A stretch of 44,033 bases of DNA from Vibrio sp. AND4 (GTDB lineage Bacteria > Pseudomonadota > Gammaproteobacteria > Enterobacterales > Vibrionaceae), in the NCBI RefSeq assembly GCF_000171815.1, contig NZ_ABGR01000017.1, positions 1 through 44,033 of the forward strand, written 5' to 3'. Numbering within the stretch: the stretch's first letter is position 1; each line of letters opens with the position of its first letter. Below, piece after piece: positions 1-8,680 of this stretch. The notes under the pieces were generated by a model that searched no databases, was not told where the DNA came from, and saw only the letters and a program-made list of their open reading frames with translations. The position numbers and the translations under genes were made by a program.

Positions 1-229
1 GAGATAACTCATTAAGCGCGTTAGCCACATTTAAAGGAACACTCAGTGGCGGTGATCCTGGATCGGAATTATCAAAATTCCCGGCAATATCTGTAATAAT
101 ATCTAGTATTTTTTCTAGTTTCTCTTGGTTAAATTTCGGCATTGTTGGGCAGCGACTTGCATTGTAAATATCTTCCTCCTGCATCTGTTTTGGTTTAGTC
201 ATTACTTCAGGAATGTATGAATAAGGCAT
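1..229 (-). CDS. 5' fragment of the 374-residue orphan gene (duplicate of right end)
   Basis: This is the first part of the gene fully present at 42662-43786, read on the minus strand and cut off by the window edge. The start used is the ATG complementary to 227-229, because GAGGT lies eight bases upstream and longer in-frame starts lack a ribosome binding site. On the closed circle it is the same gene as the right-hand copy and should be counted once. Confidence 0.8.
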   Translation of the reverse strand, partial: MPYSYIPEVMTKPKQMQEEDIYNASRCPTMPKFNQEKLEKILDIITDIAGNFDNSDPGSPPLSVPLNVANALNELS

Positions 230-476
230 AAGTGGTGACCTCATGATTAAGTTTATGTGAGTGGTATAATTAAAATTGGAAGTACGGAAAGCACAATGGC
301 ATTCCGCGATGAAAGTGGTCAACTTGCTCTGCCATGCTCCCGCAGGGCAAGTTGTCTTGGTTCATATATATTTGGTGTCAATTTTTGATTTTGAGAAACT
401 CAATCTTCAAATTGCTGCCGCGTCCATCAACTGAGTGATGTTTGCTGAACCAAGCATGTCGAGGTTGCTGGGTATA
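1..476. repeat. Terminal direct repeat (circle overlap), left copy
   Basis: Bases 1-476 are the same as 43558-44033 in every line compared. This is the usual signature of a circular molecule written with an overlap, giving a unique circle of about 43,557 bp. The repeat covers the 5' part of the 374-residue orphan gene and about 250 bp upstream of it. A genuine long direct repeat in a linear molecule is possible but less likely, because the left copy holds only a gene fragment that is complete at the right end. Confidence 0.9.
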
Positions 477-793
477 AGCATGAAGACTCAGTAAGATGGG
501 TGAAAATACCAGCCAAAACTGGTGTACCCCCCGGCAAACTGCGTGAAATTCACAGAGAGGCCGAAATCTGTCTGTCGGGGAAGGGGTCTTTGTTTGTTAC
601 GTAACGGGGAAGGTAGATGGAAGCTCAATGGATCAAGAGGTGCTTGAGATATTGAGCCTACTGAAATCAAAACATATTACGAGAGACCATGGTGACTGGC
701 GTTTTACAGCAATAGCGCCATCAGGTTCTCTCTGTAATGAGATAAGTTGGATAACGCACCCGCTCTCCAACTTACTCGTGATACGACAAAAGA
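230..793. other. Intergenic region between the orphan gene and parB
   Basis: No convincing gene was found. It carries the upstream region of the orphan gene (minus strand) and a perfect 10-bp palindrome, GTTACGTAAC, at 596-605. A 63-codon plus-strand reading frame at 628-819 has no clear ribosome binding site, overlaps the 3' end of parB and matches nothing I recognise. The region lies downstream of parAB, where a centromere (parS) could sit, but no tandem or inverted repeat array typical of one was seen. Confidence 0.5.
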
Positions 794-1864
794 CTATTTC
801 TCTTCTAGAACCTGAGTAATCGCCGCATCTAACTTGTCTTGGATTTCTTTAGACAAACGCCCGAACTCATAAGAGAAATGACGGCCCTTCACGCGCTTGC
901 GGGCAAACATGCCTTTGCTGTCGAATTGGGCGAGGGGAGTGACTTCCGCTTTGTCTGTCTCTTTGTTCGCTTGTGCAACTTTTAGCTCGGCTTTGATCGC
1001 CGCAACAATGGCGTCTTTCTGATCTTCCAGCGAATATTCAGCCTGAATATTGACAAGACTTTTCTCAATTTTCTTCACGAAGCCAGCAATCTGTTTTTTA
1101 TCATCACAGCTCTTCATCACCTTATCGAGCAAGACATAGTCTGGATGTGAAAGGGTATTGACAACTGGAAATAGCTTCACCAGCTTCTCGTCGATACTGG
1201 CCGCTTTGATCGCTTTACTTACGCCAGCTTGGCTAAGCCCAACTTGTTTCGCTATCTCAGCCTGAGTCATTGCTGCGTTTGCCGATTTGATGGCGATACA
1301 CTGTTGCCCAATCTCACGCAGATTGTGTTCTTTAGCCGTTTGTAGCTGCTTAGCAAGGGCCTTAGCATCACTGACGGAGATGTCATCCTGAGTAACAAGG
1401 ATACGGAACGTTTTGACGCGGCCTTGTTGAAGTAAAAACCAAGCACGGCGTCGAGATCCGTCTAGCACATCAAGCTTACCATCGATCTCTCGACCAACGG
1501 CAGGATAGAACTGTTGAAACGCCAGTGAATTCAGATCAGAGAGGGACTCTGCAGTAAGCAATGACTGATCGCGTCCATTCACATCGAAAGTCACAAAGGT
1601 TTCATCACGAACCTGTTCGTGTGACAGTGTCACTTCATTGAACGTGGCTGTGTTGCCTGATGCCAACTGCCAAACCATGCTCTGGCCGACAGATTCAAGA
1701 CCAAACTGTGCTTGCAAGAACTCGACGGCATTGGTGCCGGCTTTATTCAATTCTGCCGTCAGCTGCTGCGTTAATGTCGTCAGGTTCGCCTTAGCTGCTG
1801 ATTGCTGCGCTTGTTGAGAACCTGGTGCATTACCTAAAGGGCTACCGCCGCGTTTTTTCGCCAT
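794..1864 (-). CDS. parB: ParB/SopB-like centromere-binding partition protein
   Basis: The 356-residue protein resembles plasmid ParB/SopB proteins that bind parS and, with ParA, distribute plasmid copies at cell division. Visible features are an Ala/Gln-rich N-terminus, a DGSRRRAW segment near residues 135-142 (the Arg-rich box of ParB N-terminal domains), a helix-turn-helix around residues 199-222 (TQAEIAKQVGLSQAGVSKAI), and a charged C-terminus suited to dimerisation. The start codon overlaps the parA stop by one base (TAATG), so the pair is translationally coupled. The family call is secure; the exact binding site was not found. Confidence 0.9.
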   Translation of the reverse strand: MAKKRGGSPLGNAPGSQQAQQSAAKANLTTLTQQLTAELNKAGTNAVEFLQAQFGLESVGQSMVWQLASGNTATFNEVTLSHEQVRDETFVTFDVNGRDQSLLTAESLSDLNSLAFQQFYPAVGREIDGKLDVLDGSRRRAWFLLQQGRVKTFRILVTQDDISVSDAKALAKQLQTAKEHNLREIGQQCIAIKSANAAMTQAEIAKQVGLSQAGVSKAIKAASIDEKLVKLFPVVNTLSHPDYVLLDKVMKSCDDKKQIAGFVKKIEKSLVNIQAEYSLEDQKDAIVAAIKAELKVAQANKETDKAEVTPLAQFDSKGMFARKRVKGRHFSYEFGRLSKEIQDKLDAAITQVLEEK

Positions 1865-3063
1865 TATGCTTGCTCCTGTTCACGCCACACATTCAGAATG
1901 TCACGCTGAATTTGACTGGTTACCTCATACCCGTTTTGTTGCGCCGTTTGGAACGTCGATTTACTTTTCGGGTACTCGCTCTTTGACATATCAAAAACGG
2001 TCGAGAGTAGGGAAGAGGCTTGTCTGATGGCTTCGCTGTGTTTGAACTCCTTAGAGTACAAGTAAGGTGCAAAGTGATCGTAAAGGCTGTTCATCAACTC
2101 CGTTGTGGTCGAGCTATCGCGATGGTTGGTAAGCAAGATCTTCATAAAATCGTAACCATCATGATTGGCATTATCCAATAGCGCCCATACTTGCGGAATG
2201 TAGCTGAAATATGAACAGGTCGCATCGATGTCGTTTTCTGTAATCGACAGCGGGAAGACCACGCTGGTTGCGGCAAAGTAGGCGTTGTAAGTCGCGTAGC
2301 CCAGTGATGGCGGTGTATCGATGATGATGATGTCGAACTCATCTTTTACAGCATCAATGATCTCAGCCAAAATAGAGTAGGGGGAGGGCAATGTATCGCT
2401 GAAGACTTGTTCATGGAACCAACCTTCTATTGCTCGGTCACTCTGCGCCGCTGGCAAAATACGCAAATTTGGGATAGTGGTTTCTAGGAACGCCTCAGAT
2501 ACCGCTTGCTCAAGTGTCTCGTCTTCATCCAAATCAAAGTTACGCATAATGAGATCGCCCACTGACAGATTGCCTTCCTGGTCTGCTTCTGGTGCGTAAT
2601 ACATAGAGAGCGTCGCTTGGCCATCCATATCGATTAAGCCTACACGGTACTCTTGATGGAACTCGGTTGCTAAACCCGATGCAACAGTGGCGGCAGAAAC
2701 CGTTTTACCCACACCGCCTTTCTGGTTTTGGATCACGATGACTTGCGTTGATTGCTGTTCGCTCCGTGAAAACCTTGGTTCTTTACGCAACCCCTCTGGT
2801 AACAAATCACGGACACGATACATTTCCGCAATATCAATCGACCATTGCGAATCTTCATGACGACGAGGATCAATCTCTGCTGCCGTGACGTATTTATCCA
2901 GCGTTTTAGCATCGATACCTAAGTAAGCAGAGGCCTCTGCACGGGTAAAGTTACGTAATTCTTTACGATGATTCGCCAGTAGGCGCTGGTTGCGGCGCTT
3001 GATGTATGCGTCGGCACCTTGCTTAAGGGATTGAAAGTGTGACGTGGTTTGTTGAGTATCCAT
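1864..3063 (-). CDS. parA: ParA/SopA-like partition ATPase with N-terminal HTH
   Basis: This is a 399-residue type Ia partition ATPase. A deviant Walker A motif, KGGVGKT, lies near residues 115-121, and a DTPPSLG segment provides the Walker B-like aspartate. About 110 residues before the ATPase form the helix-turn-helix extension (FTRAEASAYLGIDAKTLDKY) by which P1/F-type ParA proteins repress their own operon. I chose the second ATG (complement of 3061-3063) because GGAGA lies five bases upstream; a start four codons earlier has no such site. A TATACT -10-like element and an AT-rich imperfect palindrome lie just upstream, as expected for autoregulation. Confidence 0.9.
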   Translation of the reverse strand: MDTQQTTSHFQSLKQGADAYIKRRNQRLLANHRKELRNFTRAEASAYLGIDAKTLDKYVTAAEIDPRRHEDSQWSIDIAEMYRVRDLLPEGLRKEPRFSRSEQQSTQVIVIQNQKGGVGKTVSAATVASGLATEFHQEYRVGLIDMDGQATLSMYYAPEADQEGNLSVGDLIMRNFDLDEDETLEQAVSEAFLETTIPNLRILPAAQSDRAIEGWFHEQVFSDTLPSPYSILAEIIDAVKDEFDIIIIDTPPSLGYATYNAYFAATSVVFPLSITENDIDATCSYFSYIPQVWALLDNANHDGYDFMKILLTNHRDSSTTTELMNSLYDHFAPYLYSKEFKHSEAIRQASSLLSTVFDMSKSEYPKSKSTFQTAQQNGYEVTSQIQRDILNVWREQEQA

Positions 3064-3372
3064 TTCTGTCTCCATATAGGAATTAGAAATAGTATATCCC
3101 TTAATTTTTAAAGTGTGTAGCTAAAAGTGGTGGAATTGGATGTTTTTTGTCTGTTCTCGCCTTATCACACCGCTGACAAACTTAGCCATTGTTCTTGTGT
3201 ATTGTGCATTCTAACTCCACGTTAAATGGCGCCTAATCTAAATGATGTTCAAGCAGACCTTAACCTTATTTTTGATACCAAAGACCTAGATTGTGACAGC
3301 CTTATAAGATAAAAAAGCAAGAAACAATACGATTTCTAATGAGGGTAACTGTGTAAATCTTTGATTTTCCAG

Positions 3373-3381
3373 TTATCCACA
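3373..3381 (+). promoter_or_regulatory. DnaA box in the plasmid origin
   Basis: The nonamer TTATCCACA is a perfect match to the DnaA-box consensus. It lies at the parA-proximal edge of the rep-parA intergenic region, just before an AT-rich stretch of ACTATA-like repeats (about 3400-3480) that could serve as the unwinding element. Confidence 0.7.
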
Positions 3382-3489
3382 TTCGCTATAAGGATCTATA
3401 TTGACTATTTAAAACTATAAAGACTATGAGATCTATAAAAACTATAGTGGGTTTAAGGTATTGAAACAAATGGCTTTTTTTGTGTTTGA

Positions 3490-3760
3490 CGATCCTTTTT
3501 TAGGTGTTTAAGTAACACCATTTAGGTGTTGATGATCTTTTTTTAGGTGTTAATGATCATCCTACAGGTGAAAGAATGACATCATTTAGGTGTTGATGAT
3601 CGTATTTAAGGTCTATAGGTAACCTATTTTAGGTCAATGACTTGCGAATATAACCAATACCTGTCGATTGCCCGTTATTTACTACTTAAATGGGGCTGCT
3701 GGTTTCTTAGATGACCTATTTTAGGTGATATGTCGACAAAACACCTAGAACATGTCCTCT
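3490..3760. other. Iteron-type replication origin (oriV)
   Basis: The stretch contains repeated copies of a TTTAGGTGTT core, often continued by RATGATC (clear copies begin near 3497, 3521, 3542 and 3593), plus variants such as CTACAGGTG near 3562, CTATTTTAGGTC near 3625 and CTATTTTAGGTG near 3716. The array lies downstream of the Rep_3 gene and beside a DnaA box and an AT-rich tract, the classic layout of an iteron-controlled plasmid. Rep monomers would bind the iterons to start replication and to limit copy number. The repeat is seen directly; origin function is inferred from context. Confidence 0.8.
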
Positions 3761-3821
3761 AACAGAGGAACACGACCTTATTTTTGTCATCAATAAGATG
3801 CTCACACCTAAAAAGTGTCAT

Positions 3822-4892
3822 CTAATAATCAGGGTTATCGCTGATGTCCGATAATGTCTCTATTTTATCAAGCAAAGATTCAATGTCGTTGTGGTGACCA
3901 CTCTCGACGTCTCGGTCTAGATGACGCTTTGCTAGGCTTTCCTCCACTTTTAGAGCATGCTTTTCTTTGCCTACGTAGCGGTACGCCATCGCTAATGCCT
4001 CTAGTTCAGCCTCAGTCAGCTTGATGTTATTTTGCAGGCGTTTAAGCTCAAGTTCTCGGATCGTTTTTAGAGCATCGTGTTGGTTTAGCTCTTCAGCCGT
4101 CCCCAGTTTTATCCAACGAAATAGGAATTTTATCCCGGTAATGGTGCGGCCTTTTTTGATGACCTCAAACCCCTTTTCTCCACTTTCTCCTTCTAAGAAC
4201 AGGAGTTCTTTTCGTATTTGTGGATGTTCAGTGAGCTCTTTGATACTTTCTCGAATGCAGCGTTTCATGAAGACACTGTTGTTTTTAAAAGAACTTTTAT
4301 CCTTCTTAAGTTTGCCTGCCTCATCAAGCAAGCCAAATACACCTTTTAATTCTTCGAGTTTCTGTTGGTGCATTTCAAAGCCTTTATCTTTAAACCGACT
4401 CAGTAACTCATAAAGGCGCTTGGAATATTCTTTTTTTACATCAAAGAAATTTCGAGTGTTAATCAGTGCAAAGCCCTGGTTGTACTCGATGTACTCAGAT
4501 TTGAGCATGTCATTAGGTACCATGGTTAAGGTACCGTTTTTGTAAGCGATGTGTTTGAACAGCGGGCGGTAGTCAAACTCAATGTCTCCTTTTCCCGTTT
4601 CTACTTTTATGCCGATCTTTCGGCTTGCAAGACGGTTAGCGACGGGGCTTAAATTACTTCCTATATGTTTAGACTCAACCCCTAACCACTCAGAGAGTTG
4701 GTGTGAGGTGAACTCATAATGAGGGGTACTGCGCTCCCAGTCGTTCGCTTTCATATGTGCGATCATCAAGGCAAACATGTCTGCTTCGCGGGCGGAGAGA
4801 TCTTGGCGGCTAAAGACGAGCTGATGCCCTTTCTTTATATGTTTCGGTAAGTTATCGCTTACTACTGGGTAAAAGTATTCTTCATCACTCAT
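3822..4892 (-). CDS. rep: Replication initiator, Rep_3 (RepB/RepE-like) family
   Basis: The 356-residue protein has the two winged-helix layout of Rep_3 initiators. The N-terminal half includes segments typical of the family (LVFSRQDLSAREADMFALMI, then HQLSEWLGVES), and the second half contains NTRNFFDVKKEYSKRLYELL followed by a basic region. The start is supported by AAGGAAG eight bases upstream. It points toward the iteron array at its 3' side, and the same AGGTG motif recurs in inverted form upstream of its start, where Rep dimers could autorepress. It would determine plasmid compatibility and copy number. The C-terminal 80 residues are charged and less conserved-looking. Confidence 0.85.
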   Translation of the reverse strand: MSDEEYFYPVVSDNLPKHIKKGHQLVFSRQDLSAREADMFALMIAHMKANDWERSTPHYEFTSHQLSEWLGVESKHIGSNLSPVANRLASRKIGIKVETGKGDIEFDYRPLFKHIAYKNGTLTMVPNDMLKSEYIEYNQGFALINTRNFFDVKKEYSKRLYELLSRFKDKGFEMHQQKLEELKGVFGLLDEAGKLKKDKSSFKNNSVFMKRCIRESIKELTEHPQIRKELLFLEGESGEKGFEVIKKGRTITGIKFLFRWIKLGTAEELNQHDALKTIRELELKRLQNNIKLTEAELEALAMAYRYVGKEKHALKVEESLAKRHLDRDVESGHHNDIESLLDKIETLSDISDNPDY

Positions 4893-4927
4893 ACCACACT
4901 TCCTTAAAATGACACAATCTAGGTAAT

Positions 4928-4978
4928 TATGACATATTTTAGGTGTAGTGGTAGCCTAATCACCTAAATGTTGTCATT
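4928..4978. promoter_or_regulatory. Probable rep operator with inverted iteron half-sites
   Basis: Two copies of the iteron core face each other here: ATTTTAGGTGTAG near 4933 and the inverted CACCTAAAT near 4961. Paired inverted iteron-like sites directly upstream of a Rep_3 gene are the usual autoregulatory operator for Rep dimers. A CATAAT/TAAAAT-type -10 could lie in this stretch on the minus strand, but no strong -35 is visible. Confidence 0.5.
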
Positions 4979-5134
4979 AATTCGATATGTCATTGATATA
5001 CCCAAGAAGGCTTAGCGAAAGTATCGGTAGAAAAGTGAAGGGTGACGCTGTCACTAGTTAGTGTTCTTATGTCTAAATCTCGTACAGGTTAAGTGACGTT
5101 ACGTTAAATAAATGGCACATTTATTCCTACAAAT

Positions 5135-5350
5135 TTATTTTAAAGGCTTAAATTTATCATTTGTAAAATCTTCTTTTTTATACGCTATATTCGGTTTAGT
5201 CTTCATGAATTCTAGATTCTCCGGAGGAATTGTAGTTGTTGCAAAATGACGGGCATCGTCACCAACTAAGTTACACTGTTGATTTAATAGCTGCCACTGA
5301 CCTTCTGATATCTCTGAAAGCCAATGATTGATAATTTCTTCTTTATTCAT
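5135..5350 (-). CDS. Small hypothetical protein, 71 residues
   Basis: This short acidic-to-neutral protein begins MNKEEIINHWLSEISEGQW and ends in a Lys-rich tail. It has no signal peptide, membrane segment or recognised domain. It follows the spike-tip gene in the same orientation after a gap of about 285 bp that carries a broken PAAR-like remnant on the other strand. A weak CAGG lies about ten bases before the ATG. Its position at the distal end of the injection-system block would suit a small accessory or immunity protein, but nothing in the sequence proves it. Confidence 0.45.
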   Translation of the reverse strand: MNKEEIINHWLSEISEGQWQLLNQQCNLVGDDARHFATTTIPPENLEFMKTKPNIAYKKEDFTNDKFKPLK

Positions 5351-5450
5351 AGAGTAAATACCTGGTTTTAATAGATGAAAGGTAGTCCATATAACATTTA
5401 GCAGTGGTAGCTATTGATTTCACTGGCCTAAAATAATTTGGTAAAGGTGA

Positions 5451-5569
5451 ATGGCACCAAGAAAACATAAAGTTAACGGAAAGCGCAGCTGGAAAAAGCG
5501 CACTTTGCTATTGGTGATGAACATATTACCCATGGTGCGATATTGACGAAAAAAGACAGAGTGGGTTGA
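5451..5569 (+). pseudogene. Frameshifted PAAR-like spike-tip remnant
   Basis: A good ribosome binding site (AAAGGTGA) precedes an ATG at 5451 that encodes MAPRKHKVNGKRSWKK. After a one-frame shift the sequence continues as AHFAIGDEHITHGAILTKKD and ends at a TGA at 5567-5569. The second part resembles the start of PAAR proteins (GD..T.HGG..LT). It is short, needs a frameshift and lacks the rest of the domain, so I read it as decayed. It faces the opposite way to the intact tip gene next to it. The family assignment is moderate only. Confidence 0.4.
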
Positions 5570-5635
5570 GTAAGGCAACAAAGCCTTAATAAAAACAGCG
5601 AGCCCCGTATCTGCATAAAATGGGCCTTGAGCTTG

Positions 5636-6061
5636 TTACTCTGCCGTTACAAAAGACTGGGTATTTTTGAACGTTCCGTTTCCAGAATAACTTGGTTTAA
5701 GATCTTTATCGTTCGGATTGTTCGGGTTTACTGCTGGCATAGTTACGGCTAATTTAGCGGTAAACTTACTTCCCACCGTAATCACTTTTTTGCCATTAAA
5801 TGTATGATCTGCTATTTGATCGGATGCCAAGCCATCAATGGTTAAAGTGCAATTACCTGCGGTTTGGAATCTACCTGCTTTATACGTACATGATAATTTT
5901 ACATTACTTTCATCACCATCAATGCAAACCTTTTCTCCTAATATTGTTGCGTGCCCACTCCCCGTTATTGTTGGCGGTGGTGAAAGTATAGTTGCTGTCG
6001 CTGCTCCAAAAGTTGATTGAAAAATAACCTCATCTCCATTGATAACTATATATTTACTCAT
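5636..6061 (-). CDS. afp10: Spike-tip (PAAR-like, Afp10-type) protein
   Basis: The 141-residue beta-rich protein looks like the sharpened-tip proteins that cap the VgrG spike of contractile injection systems. Supporting segments are an N-terminal VINGDEVIFQS, a TITGSGHATILGEKVCIDGD stretch, and a C-terminal FTAKLAVTMPAVNPNNPND, the pattern I associate with Afp10/PVC10-type PAAR-like proteins. In Afp and PVC clusters this gene sits between gp25 (afp9) and afp11; here that slot is empty and the gene lies more than 20 kb away, behind the chitinase. No toxin extension is attached. The family call comes from memory of motifs. Confidence 0.6.
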   Translation of the reverse strand: MSKYIVINGDEVIFQSTFGAATATILSPPPTITGSGHATILGEKVCIDGDESNVKLSCTYKAGRFQTAGNCTLTIDGLASDQIADHTFNGKKVITVGSKFTAKLAVTMPAVNPNNPNDKDLKPSYSGNGTFKNTQSFVTAE

Positions 6062-6181
6062 ATTTGGTCACACTTATTCATCATGTTAAAAAATTGACAA
6101 TATTCTCAGATTCATCGGCATGTTTTGTGTACCGAAGTTCGCAGTGTTATGAACGATGCAATGCTTCTTGGCCTTTAAATA

Positions 6182-6211
6182 ACAAAAGGACTCACTAAAG
6201 AGCGAGTCCTT
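6182..6211 (-). terminator. Intrinsic terminator after the chitinase gene
   Basis: On the minus strand AAGGACTC (complement of 6204-6211) pairs perfectly with GAGTCCTT (complement of 6186-6193) across a ten-base loop and runs into TTTTGTTATTT. It lies 22-50 bp after the chitinase stop, so it would separate chitinase from the spike-tip gene. Confidence 0.65.
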
Positions 6212-6232
6212 GTATCAGTTAGCTAAATGAAC

Positions 6233-8446
6233 TTAACTGATGTTCTTCCATACCGGATGCTCACCTGGAACATCACCTTTAGTCCAGTATTCAGACCTCC
6301 AGGTGCCACCATCGTGTGACACTTTCGCATTGCTATTATAGGCGACAGCGATGTCCCACGGCATCACAACATCAGACAGTAACGCCCACTCATCGGCAGC
6401 TTGGCTTGGCTCCACGCCTTGAGTCCAGTATTTTGCTCGCCATACCAGTTTATTAAAGCTGACGATATCACCTGTGTTGTAAATCGTGCTCTCATTCCAT
6501 GCGGCGTGTTCGCCAGCATCAGGATCGGTTATTTCATCGCCGCCGTTGTCGCCGCCGTTGTCACCGCCGTTGTCGCCGCCGTTGTCGCCGCCGTTGTCAC
6601 CGCCGTTGTCACCGCCGTTGTCGCCGCCGTTGTCGCCGCCGTTGTCGCCGCCGTTGTCGCCGCCGTTGTCGCCGCCGTTGTCGCCGCCGTTGTCGCCGCC
6701 GTTGTCGCCGCCGTTGTCGCCGCCGTTGTCGCCGCCGTTGTCGCCGCCGTTGTCGCCGCCGTTGTCGCCGCCGTTGTCGCCGCCGTTGTCACCGCCGTTG
6801 TCGTCGGTGCCCTCGCCGTGACCTAATCCCTCATGCAGAGCATTGAGCAGATCACCATTATCGGCATCAATTTCCCATGAGAAAACACCACCAAGTTGAT
6901 TTTCTACGGCATATTTTGCTTTATAAGTGACTGCACGAGGTGTGTCATAAGAAATCAACTCACCCGTACTCTTATTCCATTGGTAAGAGGCTTGTGCAGC
7001 TTCATCGTAACCCGTTTCCCAGCCTGCTCCAGAGTGGTTATCTACGATATCACGGTAATCAAGTACGCCGGCTTCCCAAGTACCGTTGATCATATCTGTT
7101 GCTTTGCCGGACATTGGATTATTGCCCTGATAATCGTGAACACCTTGCCAACCTCGTCCATAAAATGGCGCACCGATAATGATCTTTTTAGAGTCAACGC
7201 CTTGAGCTAACAGGGTCTTCATGGCCAGGTCAACGGTGTGCTTAACCTCTGGTTTATGACTCGCTTCGTACATGCCAGATTGGTGACCTAGTGTGTCCAA
7301 ATCCCAGCCGCCAAACATGTCATAGTTCATCACGAAAATATGATCCATGTATTGCTGAGCTTCTTTATAGTCAACAAGGTTAATCGACTCTTTTGCTGTG
7401 CTGATTGCTGACGATAGCTCAAATTGACGGCCTGTTTCTTTTTCTAGGTCATCAAGGAGTTCACGCAGTTCTTTCATCAGGGTTACATAGGTTTGTCCAT
7501 CTGTGTCTTTGTTGCCCAGGTTTGAGTTTGCGCCATTACCACCCGGGAATTCCCAGTCAATATCAACGCCATCGAAAAACTTCCAGGTCAGAAGAAATTC
7601 TCTGACCGATTCAAGAAATACTTTGCGATTATTGACGTCATCGAAGAAGTAGAAAGGGTCAGACAGCGTCCATCCACCTATGGAAGGTAAAATTTTCAAA
7701 TGTGGATAAGCTTGTTTCAATGCCATTAATTGACCAAAGTTGCCGCGGTAAGGTTCACTCCAATCCTCCACACCAGGCTGAGGTTTATCGATGGCTGCCC
7801 ATGGGTCATGAATGGATAATTCGAAATCCTTTTGGCCAGCTGTCGATTTTTGTAAATTTTCGAAGCTGTTTGGGATCGTTTTTAGACTGTCATTAAGTCC
7901 GTCCCCACCTACCATAGGAATAAAACCATAGAGAATATGAGTAAGGTTTTGCGCAGGAATATCATCAACCGTGAATTCGCGAGCATAAATGCCCCATTCA
8001 ACAAAATACGTTCCAACCACTTTATTTGTGGTGTTTTTATACGGCTTATTATTTTCTCTGAGTTCTGTGGCTAATGGTGCTAAATGGCTACCATCAGTAT
8101 CACAGACAAGTACCTCTTGAGCGTTACTTGTACTCGAACCGTATTCATTACTGACTTCAACGGTCATCGCATATCTGCCGCCTTTTGAAACTTCAAAGTT
8201 GGCTTGCGTTTCGTTTGTCCCCTGCCAAACCACAACATCATCGAGCAATACTCTAGATTGCGTCACCTCACCAGAATACACCGCCCAACTAACCGAGACA
8301 GTAACGGCGTCATGGCGTGCTATAACGATATCTTTGTAGCATTGTCCCGATTTATTAATCTCAGTCAGTGAATATACAAAATCACCCCATTCAATACTCG
8401 GGGTGCCAGGCTTGCGGCTTTTAATGTAATAATTGTTTGTGTTCAA
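6233..8446 (-). CDS. GH18 chitinase with repeat linker and two chitin-binding modules
   Basis: The 737-residue protein is an endo-/exochitinase of glycoside hydrolase family 18. Residues 1-130 form a ChiA-like N-terminal beta domain. The GH18 barrel runs from about 142 to 540, with SIGGW (255-259), the catalytic DGVDIDWE (292-299, general acid Glu299) and MNYDMFGGWD. A linker of about 22 NGGD units (about 549-637) follows, then two CBM5/12-type modules (about 647-690 and 695-735) rich in Trp/Tyr. The start is TTG with AAGGAG eight bases upstream. The N-terminus has no signal peptide, unlike ordinary secreted chitinases, so export likely depends on the adjacent holin/endolysin or on the injection system. 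Confidence 0.93.
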   Translation of the reverse strand: MNTNNYYIKSRKPGTPSIEWGDFVYSLTEINKSGQCYKDIVIARHDAVTVSVSWAVYSGEVTQSRVLLDDVVVWQGTNETQANFEVSKGGRYAMTVEVSNEYGSSTSNAQEVLVCDTDGSHLAPLATELRENNKPYKNTTNKVVGTYFVEWGIYAREFTVDDIPAQNLTHILYGFIPMVGGDGLNDSLKTIPNSFENLQKSTAGQKDFELSIHDPWAAIDKPQPGVEDWSEPYRGNFGQLMALKQAYPHLKILPSIGGWTLSDPFYFFDDVNNRKVFLESVREFLLTWKFFDGVDIDWEFPGGNGANSNLGNKDTDGQTYVTLMKELRELLDDLEKETGRQFELSSAISTAKESINLVDYKEAQQYMDHIFVMNYDMFGGWDLDTLGHQSGMYEASHKPEVKHTVDLAMKTLLAQGVDSKKIIIGAPFYGRGWQGVHDYQGNNPMSGKATDMINGTWEAGVLDYRDIVDNHSGAGWETGYDEAAQASYQWNKSTGELISYDTPRAVTYKAKYAVENQLGGVFSWEIDADNGDLLNALHEGLGHGEGTDDNGGDNGGDNGGDNGGDNGGDNGGDNGGDNGGDNGGDNGGDNGGDNGGDNGGDNGGDNGGDNGGDNGGDNGGDNGGDNGGDNGGDNGGDEITDPDAGEHAAWNESTIYNTGDIVSFNKLVWRAKYWTQGVEPSQAADEWALLSDVVMPWDIAVAYNSNAKVSHDGGTWRSEYWTKGDVPGEHPVWKNIS
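6537..6800. repeat. 12-bp tandem repeat (about 22 copies) in the chitinase linker
   Basis: The 12-mer CCGCCGTTGTCG (plus strand) repeats about 22 times with rare CCGCCGTTGTCA variants. Each unit encodes four residues (Gly-Gly-Asp-Asn), so gain or loss of units keeps the frame and only alters the spacing between the catalytic domain and the chitin-binding modules. The near-perfect copies imply recent slippage. Confidence 0.95.
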
Positions 8447-8680
8447 AATGAACTCCTTTTTATTCTACTAAGATTATCTGGATTAATATCCAGAATGGTG
8501 ATGGAAATATGAATTAAATTATTCGTAAAAAACCAAGAAACAGCGTTATTTATCGCAAAACTAATTCTTCTAACTAGCTTTATAACTAAACCTGGTTAAA
8601 AGTTGGAAAAACATAGAAACATTATCAAATATGTAATCTGATTTCGTAGTGGATAAGGAAGGAATAACGCTAAGGTTTAC

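Noticed and set aside
628..819. 63-codon plus-strand frame overlapping the end of parB
   Set aside because: No clear ribosome binding site, no recognisable domain, and it overlaps parB on the other strand.
6537..6800. Possible CRISPR-like array
   Set aside because: The repeat is contiguous without spacers and codes for a linker inside a chitinase gene.
6401..6846. Several overlapping plus- and minus-strand frames over the chitinase linker (Val-Ala, Pro-Leu-Ser, Arg-Cys or Thr-Ala repeats)
   Set aside because: They are shadows of the 12-bp repeat, which stays open in every frame because it contains no stop codon.
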